From DATEPR01 sp036503065 (GTDB taxonomy: Bacteria; Actinomycetota; Actinomycetes; Mycobacteriales; Pseudonocardiaceae), in NCBI GenBank assembly GCA_036503065.1, contig DASXXM010000208.1, positions 1 through 5,709 of the forward strand: a DNA stretch of 5,709 nt. Direction: 5' to 3'. The notes below the pieces were generated by a model. The model was given only the letters and a program-made list of their open reading frames with translations, searched no databases and was not told the DNA's origin. Positions 1-5,558 of this stretch are shown here, one piece after another (positions within the stretch are counted from its first letter, which is position 1; the number at the start of each line of letters is the position of its first letter). Position numbers and translations under genes: made by a program.

Positions 1-39
1 GAAGGCTTGCGGGTACTGCGATACGCCAACACCGGCTGA
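1..39 (+). CDS. possible 3' end of an upstream gene (partial)
   Basis: Frame 1 is open from the window edge and closes with TGA at 37-39, reading EGLRVLRYANTG. The residues look like an ordinary protein C-terminus, and the frame ends 24 bases before the stop of the acetyltransferase that comes from the other side, which would make a convergent pair. Twelve codons are too few to identify a family or to exclude a chance open frame. I give no function. Confidence 0.3.
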   Translation, partial: EGLRVLRYANTG

Positions 40-40
40 C

Positions 41-67
41 CGACCGCGTTACGTGCGACCGCGTTAC
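41..67. repeat. short tandem duplication, 12-bp copies at 15-bp spacing
   Basis: The 12-mer CGACCGCGTTAC occurs at 41-52 and again at 56-67, separated by GTG. The right copy contains the TAA stop of the minus-strand acetyltransferase (64-66). Because the step is 15 bases, the left copy supplies a second TAA in the same frame (49-51). It looks like a slippage duplication at the gene end. No function is implied. Confidence 0.6.
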
Positions 68-573
68 TCGGCGACCGTCAGTGTCCGGATCATCGCCACG
101 CGTGGCGCGACGATGATGCCGGCGTCCCGTTCGGCCGCCCATACCGCCCGCAGGCCGAGGCCCCAGGTGTCGGCGGGCAGTTCGGCGAATCCTCGGGCGG
201 CGTACCACCGGGCGTTCCACGGCACGTCCGCGAACGTGGTCAGTGTCATCGCGCCGTGGCCGGTCTCGATGGCCAGGTCGCAGGCGGCGGCCAGCAGTCG
301 GCTGCCGATGCCGCGCCTGCCGTGTGCCGGATGGACGGCCAGGCCGGCCAGATGGGCCCGGCCGTCGACGGCGTCGATCTCCGCGAAGCCGACGGCGGGG
401 GAGCCGGCGACCAGCACGTGCTCGGCGCGGCGCAGTGCCGCCGTCGGATCGTCCGGTGGCAGCGACAGCCCGAAGTCCGCGAACATCACGTCCGCGGCCG
501 TGCTGACCTCGACCAGGCGAGCCAGGTCGACGTCCGGCCGCCAGCGCCGAACGGCGATCGTTTCGTCGGTCAT
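64..573 (-). CDS. GNAT family N-acetyltransferase
   Basis: This 169-residue protein is a single GNAT domain of usual length, predicted to transfer an acetyl group from acetyl-CoA to an amine on an unknown small molecule or protein in the cytoplasm. The acetyl-CoA binding motif A is visible as LAVHPAHGRRGIGSRLL, with the pyrophosphate-binding GRRGIG loop at residues 85-90. The following motif B region has N120, Y124 and an ARGF turn (126-129), typical of the family (N..WY...GF). The strand before motif A (VGFAEIDAVDGRAHLAGLAV) also fits the fold. The start is ATG at 571-573. No clear Shine-Dalgarno sequence precedes it, so leaderless or weak initiation is possible. It is divergent from the flavoenzyme gene with 67 bases between them. 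Substrate cannot be told from sequence; GNAT assignment is secure. Confidence 0.9.
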   Translation of the reverse strand: MTDETIAVRRWRPDVDLARLVEVSTAADVMFADFGLSLPPDDPTAALRRAEHVLVAGSPAVGFAEIDAVDGRAHLAGLAVHPAHGRRGIGSRLLAAACDLAIETGHGAMTLTTFADVPWNARWYAARGFAELPADTWGLGLRAVWAAERDAGIIVAPRVAMIRTLTVAE

Positions 574-625
574 CGCCGCATCGTGCCAGTTGGATCTAGG
601 CTCGGCACCGACAAATCGCCGAACC

Positions 626-631
626 GAGGGA
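626..631 (+). promoter_or_regulatory. ribosome binding site for the GTG start at 641
   Basis: GAGGGA lies ten bases before GTG at 641-643 and is the only purine-rich match to the 16S 3' end in the 67-base divergent spacer. It supports the GTG over later in-frame starts, as does the conserved family segment YQNEIYLAGLGG, which begins only eight residues in. I saw no convincing -10/-35 pair in the spacer for either divergent gene. Confidence 0.5.
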
Positions 632-640
632 CGGTAGCCA

Positions 641-1804
641 GTGCCTGGCCAGTCAAGTGGGTACCAGAACGAGATCTACCTCGCGGGCCTCGGCGGCCAG
701 TTGCCGCCGTTCACCACCAACGGCAGCGCGCTGGAGCAGGCCGCGAGCGCGGCCCTGGCACCGGGCGTCTTCGGCTACGTCGCGGGCGCGGCCGGGTCGG
801 GCGCGACCAACAGGGCGAACCTGGCAGCGTTCGAACGGTGGCGCCTTGTCCCCAGGATGCTGACCGGTTCGACGATCCGCGACCTGAGCACCACGGTCCT
901 CGGCACGGCGATGCCCGCACCGGTGCTGCTCGCACCGATCGGCGTCCAGTCGATCCTGCACGCCGACGGTGAACTGGCAACCGCCAGAGCGGCCGCGTCG
1001 CTCGGCGTGCCGATGGTGATGTCGACCGCGTCGTCCCACTCCATCGAGGACGTCGCGACCGCCAACGGCAGCGGGCCGCGCTGGTTCCAGCTCTACCGGC
1101 CCAACGACGACGCCGTCTGCGCCAGCATCCTGGACCGTGCCCGGTCCGCCGGGTTCGCCGTCCTGGTCGTCACCCTGGACACCTGGACGCTCGGCTGGCG
1201 CCCCGCCGACCTCGACCAGGCCTACCTGCCGTTCATCCGGGGCGTCGGCACCGCGGTGTCGTTCTCGGACCCGGTGTTCCGAGCCGGCCTGGAACGCGCG
1301 CCGGAAGAGGACCTGACACCGGCCGTGCTGAAGTGGGTGCCGATGTTCACCGGCACCGACCGCACCTGGGACGACCTGCCGTTCCTCCGGGAGCACTGGG
1401 ACGGCCCGATCGTGCTCAAGGGCATCCAGCATGTCGACGACGCTCGCCGGGCCGCCACCGCCGGGATGGACGGCATCATCGTGTCCAACCACGGCGGCCG
1501 CCAGGTCGACGGCGCGATCGGTGCGCTGGACGCGTTGCCGGCCATCGCGGCTGCCGTTGGTGACCAACTGGCCGTGCTGTTCGACTCGGGGGTGCGTGGT
1601 GGCTCGGACGTGATCAAGGCGCTTGCCCTCGGGGCGCGGGCTGTGCTGCTCGGCCGGCCTTACGCCTATGGGTTGGGGTTGGGTGGCGCGGATGGTGTCC
1701 GGCATGTGCTGCGCAGCGTGCTCGCCGAGACCGACCTGACGCTCGGGCTCGCCGGACACCGATCCGTCCACGACCTCACCCCGGACGCCCTGCAGCGCGA
1801 CTGA
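641..1804 (+). CDS. FMN-dependent alpha-hydroxy acid oxidase, lactate 2-monooxygenase-like
   Basis: A 387-residue TIM-barrel flavoenzyme of the glycolate oxidase/lactate monooxygenase family, close in length to mycobacterial lactate 2-monooxygenase. These enzymes oxidise an L-2-hydroxy acid at FMN; the monooxygenase type turns L-lactate and O2 into acetate, CO2 and water. Visible landmarks are the N-terminal YQNEIYLAGLGG (8-19) typical of the lactate monooxygenase branch, the FGYVAGAAGSG turn with the likely substrate tyrosine Y46, the FMN-binding APIGV segment, QLY and TLDTW strands, K260 in VLKGI, and the signature SNHGGRQ (282-288) carrying catalytic base H284 and substrate-binding R287. 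The C-terminal phosphate-binding part (FDSGVRGGSDVIKALALGA, then LGRPYAYGL) is complete. GTG start with GAGGGA upstream. Codons in roughly 1555-1710 are less strictly G/C-ending than the rest. Family membership is sure. Oxidase, dehydrogenase or monooxygenase chemistry, and lactate as substrate, are inferred. Confidence 0.93.
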   Translation: MPGQSSGYQNEIYLAGLGGQLPPFTTNGSALEQAASAALAPGVFGYVAGAAGSGATNRANLAAFERWRLVPRMLTGSTIRDLSTTVLGTAMPAPVLLAPIGVQSILHADGELATARAAASLGVPMVMSTASSHSIEDVATANGSGPRWFQLYRPNDDAVCASILDRARSAGFAVLVVTLDTWTLGWRPADLDQAYLPFIRGVGTAVSFSDPVFRAGLERAPEEDLTPAVLKWVPMFTGTDRTWDDLPFLREHWDGPIVLKGIQHVDDARRAATAGMDGIIVSNHGGRQVDGAIGALDALPAIAAAVGDQLAVLFDSGVRGGSDVIKALALGARAVLLGRPYAYGLGLGGADGVRHVLRSVLAETDLTLGLAGHRSVHDLTPDALQRD

Positions 1805-1811
1805 AGCAAAC

Positions 1812-3521
1812 TCACTTGGCGTCCGCGTAACAGTCAACCACCTTGGCCGCCAACGGAAAGCGCACCGCCGTAGGCCCGAACACCAAGGCACTTGCGGTGT
1901 GCGCGGCCGCACCGACCTCGTCGACGACCACATCCGCATCCGCAACCGGACAGTGCACCAGAACCTCGTCGTGCTGAAAGAAGACCAGTTGCGCGGCAGG
2001 GGCCCGGAGCGCCAGTCCGGTCCGCAGGCTGGCCAGCAACGCGGCCGTCCAGTCCGCGGCGCTCGCCTGGACCACGAAGTTGCGCGTGAAGCGACCCCAC
2101 TCCCGAGCCGCCTGCCGGGACCGACGTTCGTCGCCGGTGCCGGCCAGGAGTTCCTGGCGAGCCGCGGAAGGCGGCGGCGACGTCCGGCCGAGCCGGGACC
2201 GGACCAACTGCCCCGCCTCACCGGCCCGAGCCGCGTCCTCGACGTAGCCGACCGCGCGGGGAAACCGGCGCCGCAGGATCGCCAGCAGCGGACCGGCACC
2301 GCCGCTCGTCCCGCCGTACATCGCGGACAGCATGGCGATCTTGGCCTTGCCCCGGTCGTCGGCGAACGAGTCCTTTGCCAGGCTGGCATACAGGTCGTGG
2401 TCGCCGGACACCTCGGCCAGCCGGTCGTCCTCGGACAGCGCGGCCAGTATCCGCGGCTCCAACTGCGCGGCGTCGGCGGCCACGAACGTCCAATCGGGAT
2501 CGGCTCGTACGGCCGCGCGCAGTAGTTTCGGCACCTGCAACGCGCCGCCGCCCCGCGTCGCCCACCGGCCGGACACCACTCCGCCGACCACCCACTCCGG
2601 CCGAAAACGTCCATTGTGGACCCAGGCGTCCAGCCAAGACCAACCGTGCGCCACGTAAACTCGGGACAGTTCCTTGTACTCCAGCAACGGCGCCACCGCC
2701 GGATGCTCGACCTGCCGCAGCACCCACGCCCTGCTGGACGGCACGTCGATGCCGACCTTCCCGAACGCCCGCACCACGCTGCCCGGATGATCCGGGTTGA
2801 TCTCCCGACCGCCGAACGCGACGCTGATCTGCTCGGCCAGTTCGGCCAGCTTGCGCGGTCGCGCGCCGGACGCCGGTTTCGGCCCCAGCAACTCCGTGAG
2901 CAGCGCCGCGTGGACGTCGGCACGCCACGGCAGGCCGTAGTGGCTCATCTCGACGGCCGCCAGCGCGCTGGCCGACTCGGCGGCGGCCAGCAGACGCAGG
3001 CGGTCGGGGTGCGGCGCATCGGCCAGCCGCTCGCGTTGGGTGCGGTAGACGGTGCTCAGCGCGTCGAGCGGGTCGGCGTCGCCGGGCAGCGCGTCCGGCG
3101 CAGGCTCGAACAGGGCGGGCTGCACGTCGTGCCGGGCCAGCGGTGGGTCGTCGGGCACCGGCAGGTCCAGTGCCCTGGCCAGCGCGGCGGCCAGTCCTCG
3201 TGGTTCGCTGTGCCGGCCGGCATGGTTGAGCAGGATGCCCTCGACCAGGCCGAGGTCGTGCGAACGGTCCACCCGCGCCCCTGCGGCGAACAGCGCTGGA
3301 TAGTCGTCCGCGCCGGATGCCCACAGCCAGCGCGGATGGTCGGCACGCTCCAGTTCGGCGACCCGGCAGGCCAGGTCGGCGACGCGTGCGGCCGGGCCGG
3401 TCGGCGTGCCGTCGTCGGACAGCGGTCGCAGCCGACCGCCGCCGTCGGCCTCCGGCACCACCGCTACCAGCACGCGGCAATTGTGCGCCTGACCACCGAC
3501 AACCCGTCCCCGGGTTGACAT
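1812..3521 (-). CDS. family A DNA polymerase (bifunctional 3'-5' exonuclease/DNA polymerase-type), exonuclease region degenerate
   Basis: A 569-residue DNA polymerase I-like protein of the stand-alone actinobacterial type, lacking the 5'-nuclease domain of PolA. Palm and fingers motifs are intact: GRWATRGGGALQVP (318-331); motif A DAAQLEPR with metal-binding D350 and E355; motif B with R390, K394 and Y402-G403 in RxxxKx7YG spacing; and motif C HDE (517-519) in FFQHDEVLVH. Residues 1-190 occupy the place of the 3'-5' exonuclease domain, but I find no DxE or other clear set of metal-binding acidic residues there, so proofreading is doubtful. Family role is not settled; repair or gap filling is a reasonable guess. 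The annotated ATG (3519-3521) has no Shine-Dalgarno sequence. GTG at 3471-3473 (codon 17, giving VLVAVVPEADGGG) fits the usual N-terminus of relatives as I recall them and may be the true start. It converges with the flavoenzyme gene, seven bases between stops. Confidence 0.92.
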   Translation of the reverse strand: MSTRGRVVGGQAHNCRVLVAVVPEADGGGRLRPLSDDGTPTGPAARVADLACRVAELERADHPRWLWASGADDYPALFAAGARVDRSHDLGLVEGILLNHAGRHSEPRGLAAALARALDLPVPDDPPLARHDVQPALFEPAPDALPGDADPLDALSTVYRTQRERLADAPHPDRLRLLAAAESASALAAVEMSHYGLPWRADVHAALLTELLGPKPASGARPRKLAELAEQISVAFGGREINPDHPGSVVRAFGKVGIDVPSSRAWVLRQVEHPAVAPLLEYKELSRVYVAHGWSWLDAWVHNGRFRPEWVVGGVVSGRWATRGGGALQVPKLLRAAVRADPDWTFVAADAAQLEPRILAALSEDDRLAEVSGDHDLYASLAKDSFADDRGKAKIAMLSAMYGGTSGGAGPLLAILRRRFPRAVGYVEDAARAGEAGQLVRSRLGRTSPPPSAARQELLAGTGDERRSRQAAREWGRFTRNFVVQASAADWTAALLASLRTGLALRAPAAQLVFFQHDEVLVHCPVADADVVVDEVGAAAHTASALVFGPTAVRFPLAAKVVDCYADAK

Positions 3522-3542
3522 ACCGGAGGTAGGTGAAATCCT
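3515..3542 (+). promoter_or_regulatory. possible promoter of the acyl-CoA synthetase gene
   Basis: TTGACA at 3515-3520 is an exact match to the -35 consensus. The best -10 at normal distance is AATCCT (3537-3542, spacer 16), which matches only three of six positions, so the call rests mainly on the -35 and on location. The -35 overlaps the ATG of the divergent polymerase gene (CAT at 3519-3521). If real, transcription would begin near 3549, leaving about 30 bases of leader before the GTG at 3580. Confidence 0.3.
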
Positions 3543-3570
3543 GATTGCCGGTAGATACCGTGTCGATCAC

Positions 3571-3575
3571 AGGAG
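3571..3575 (+). promoter_or_regulatory. ribosome binding site deciding the synthetase start
   Basis: AGGAG is followed by two consecutive start-capable codons, GTG at 3580 (spacer 4) and TTG at 3583 (spacer 7). The spacing to TTG is nearer the optimum, the codon preference favours GTG, and the two choices differ by one residue only. Confidence 0.7.
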
Positions 3576-3579
3576 TTCA

Positions 3580-5229
3580 GTGTTGAAGCACCTGTCGGAC
3601 TACCTAGGTCAGCTGGTGGACCTGCCGCCGCGGCTCGACGTGCTGCGCAGGGCCGGCCTGCTCGACCCGGTCCGGCCGGACGAGGGCATCCGGTCGATCC
3701 TGGCGGTCCGCAGGCTCGGGCCGATCGCGGGCGCGGCACAGCACGCGGCCCGTCGCGATCCGCATGCGCTGGCGATGGTCGACGAGCTGGGCCCGCTGAC
3801 CGCCGGCGAGCTCGACGAGCGGTCCAACGCGCTGGCCAGGGCGTGGGCCGAACACGGTCTCGGGCCGGACTCGGTGATCGCGGTGCTCTGCCGGGACCAC
3901 CGTTGGCTGGTCGACTGCATGCTGGCGTCGGCCAAACTCGGCGCCCGCCTGCTGCTGCTGAACACCGGCTTCAGCCGCCCGCAACTCGCCGACGTGGCCG
4001 AGCGCGAAGGCGTGTCCGCGCTGACCTACGACCAGGAGTTCGCCGAACTGCTCGGCGCGGTGCGGACCGACCTCCCGCGCTACCTCGCCTGGTCCGACAC
4101 GCCCGCCGACACCGGCCTTTCCCAACCATCCCACCCAGGTGTCAAGCTGGCCGACCTGATCGCCAGCACGAGCGGGCGCCCGGTGCCGAGCCCGGCATCG
4201 GCGGGGCACGTGGTGCTGTTGACCAGCGGCACCACCGGCACGCCGAAGGGTGCGCCGCGGCAGGTTCGTTCACCGCTGGCCGCGACGCACCTGCTGGAGC
4301 GGATTCCGTTGCGCCGAAGCGGTTCGATGTTCATCGCGTCGCCGATGTTCCACGCGACCGGGCTGTCTCAGCTAATCGTGACGCTCGCGCTCGGCTCGAC
4401 CGTGGTGGTACGGCGCCGCTTCGAACCGGAGGCCACCCTGCGCGCGCTCGCGGACAACCGGTGCACGGCGATGGTGCTGGTGCCCACAATGCTGCGCCGA
4501 ATCCTGGACCTCGACCCGGAGGTGCTGAAGCGGTACGACACCAGCCGGCTCGAGGTGATCCTGACCGCGGGCTCCGCGCTCACGCCGGACGTCAGCGACC
4601 GCACCCTGGACACGTTCGGCGACGTGCTCTACAACCTGTACGGCTCGACCGAGGTCGCCGTGGCCACCGTCGCGACACCCGGCGAGCTGCGCGCCGCGCC
4701 GGGCACGGTCGGCAGGCCGCCCCGGGGCTGTGTGATTCGGCTGTACGACGGCGACGGCCGCCGCGTGCGGGCGCCCGGCGTGCGCGGCCGGGTGTTCGTC
4801 GGCAGCGAGCTGGCCTTCGGCGGCTACACCGGCGGCGGGCACAAAGAGGTCATCGACGGTCTGCTGTCCAGCGGCGACATCGGCCATTTCGACGTGCGCG
4901 GCCTGCTGTTCGTGGACGGCAGGGACGACGACATGATCGTGTCCGGCGGCGAGAATGTGTTCCCGGCCGAGATCGAGAACCTGCTGGTGTCCCGGGCCGA
5001 CGTGTCGGACGCGGCCGTGATCGGGGTGGCCGATCCGGACTTCGGCCAGCGGCTGCGCGCGTTCGTGGTACCCGCGCCCGGCGCCACACTGAACGCGGAC
5101 GAGGTGCGGGACCACGTCCGGGCGAACCTGGCCCGCTACAAGGTGCCCAGAGACGTGATCTTTCTGGACGAACTCCCGCGCAACGCAACAGGCAAGGTAC
5201 TGCGCAGCACGCTGGCCACACTGGCATAG
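3580..5229 (+). CDS. AMP-forming acyl-CoA synthetase (FadD-like fatty acid-CoA ligase)
   Basis: A 549-residue member of the ANL superfamily. It is predicted to activate a carboxylic acid, probably a fatty acid, with ATP to an acyl-adenylate and then to load CoA. All core motifs are present in order: the phosphate loop TSGTTGTPKG (215-224); the SPMFHATG segment; the adenine-binding YGSTE (354-358); the ribose-binding aspartate D433 in SSGDIG; the hinge GRDDDMIVSGGENVFPAEIE starting at R448; and the catalytic lysine K539 in NATGKVLR near the C-terminus. An N-terminal stretch of about 70 residues before the AMP-binding core, rich in L and R, resembles that of mycobacterial long-chain FadD proteins. 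No signal peptide or carrier domain is seen, so a soluble enzyme is expected. Chain length and pathway (beta-oxidation, lipid or polyketide supply) cannot be told. The neighbours do not help: no other fatty acid gene is in the window. The last codons and TAG stop lie in a sequence repeated downstream. Confidence 0.94.
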   Translation: MLKHLSDYLGQLVDLPPRLDVLRRAGLLDPVRPDEGIRSILAVRRLGPIAGAAQHAARRDPHALAMVDELGPLTAGELDERSNALARAWAEHGLGPDSVIAVLCRDHRWLVDCMLASAKLGARLLLLNTGFSRPQLADVAEREGVSALTYDQEFAELLGAVRTDLPRYLAWSDTPADTGLSQPSHPGVKLADLIASTSGRPVPSPASAGHVVLLTSGTTGTPKGAPRQVRSPLAATHLLERIPLRRSGSMFIASPMFHATGLSQLIVTLALGSTVVVRRRFEPEATLRALADNRCTAMVLVPTMLRRILDLDPEVLKRYDTSRLEVILTAGSALTPDVSDRTLDTFGDVLYNLYGSTEVAVATVATPGELRAAPGTVGRPPRGCVIRLYDGDGRRVRAPGVRGRVFVGSELAFGGYTGGGHKEVIDGLLSSGDIGHFDVRGLLFVDGRDDDMIVSGGENVFPAEIENLLVSRADVSDAAVIGVADPDFGQRLRAFVVPAPGATLNADEVRDHVRANLARYKVPRDVIFLDELPRNATGKVLRSTLATLA

Positions 5230-5243
5230 CCGCAACAACTTCC
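5213..5243 (+). repeat. diverged copy of the downstream repeat interior, spanning the synthetase stop codon
   Basis: These 31 bases cover the last codons (A-T-L-A), the TAG stop and 14 bases of 3' flank. They match 5441-5471 at 25 of 31 ungapped positions, and the corresponding 5589-5619 almost as well. The distance from here to the next GCTATAGC cluster (59 bases) is close to that in the downstream units (56 bases), so the gene end and the first octamer cluster look like an older copy of the same composite unit. Confidence 0.65.
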
Positions 5244-5271
5244 ACGCCGACTTTCGTCCCCGACCAGCCAG

Positions 5272-5321
5272 GCTATAGCAAACATGTTATAGCAAACATG
5301 CTATAACAGCGTGGCCATGGC
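5272..5321. repeat. octamer cluster 1 (four units, 14-bp step)
   Basis: Octamers begin at 5272 (GCTATAGC), 5286 (GTTATAGC), 5300 (GCTATAAC) and 5314 (GCCATGGC), exactly 14 bases apart. Units two and three are reverse complements of each other. With one flanking base each they form a perfect 9-bp inverted repeat, TGTTATAGC and GCTATAACA, around AAACAT (5285-5308). GCCATGGC is itself a palindrome. Confidence 0.75.
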
Positions 5322-5376
5322 TGCGCACCGGCAGGCCGACGGTCAGGGTTCGGCACGAAGTGCCCGTCCATCACAT

Positions 5377-5384
5377 GCTATAGC
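5377..5384. repeat. solitary GCTATAGC octamer
   Basis: One exact octamer, preceded by CACAT and followed by GCCGCA rather than AAACA. It does not belong to a 14-base ladder; the next exact octamer is 34 bases on. It could be the remnant of a decayed cluster. Confidence 0.55.
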
Positions 5385-5410
5385 GCCGCACGGCATACCA
5401 GGCTGGATAC

Positions 5411-5547
5411 GCTATAGCAAACACGCTATAGCAAACAAGATGGCCAAACTCGCATAGTCGCAGCGACTTCTCAGGGCTGCCCGTTGACAGGACCATGCTA
5501 TAGCAAACATGCCATAGCAGACACGCCATAGCAGCGCATGCCACCGC
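5411..5547. repeat. composite repeat unit, copy A (137 bp)
   Basis: The unit is built of two octamers (5411, 5425), a single-copy-looking interior of 64 bases (5433-5496), three octamers (5497, 5511, 5525) and a GCGCATGCCACCGC end with a degenerate octamer. The interior holds ATGGCC at 5440, the synthetase-end-like segment 5441-5471, a small perfect inverted repeat AGTCG-CAG-CGACT (5456-5468), and TTGACAGGACCA (5484-5495). Copy B begins 148 bases later; 11 bases (GGACCAGCAAA) separate the two. Confidence 0.8.
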
Positions 5548-5558
5548 GGACCAGCAAA

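Noticed and set aside
653..2923. Very long minus-strand open frame across the flavoenzyme and polymerase genes, and other long frames opposite the four genes
   Set aside because: These are GC-rich shadows. Their translations are low-complexity R/P/G/A-rich with no motifs, while the chosen frames carry complete family signatures.
3525..3544. Leader mini-gene with GGAGG before GTG AAA TCC TGA upstream of the synthetase
   Set aside because: Only three codons, and it would lie upstream of the likely transcript start if TTGACA at 3515 is the -35. No attenuator-like structure follows.
5317..5457. 46-codon plus-strand open frame from ATG in GCCATGGC to the TAG in composite unit A
   Set aside because: No Shine-Dalgarno sequence, much of it is octamer repeat, and the equivalent in copy B is out of step. 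It is most likely fortuitous.
5456..5468. AGTCG-CAG-CGACT hairpin in the composite unit (also 5604-5616)
   Set aside because: As a separate functional element: 5-bp arms are common in such DNA, and the older copy at 5228-5240 does not keep the pairing. Noted only within the repeat unit.
5272..5532. Rho-independent terminator after the synthetase gene
   Set aside because: Octamer palindromes give only 4-bp stems, the best inverted repeat (9 bp) is AU-rich and not followed by a U-tract.
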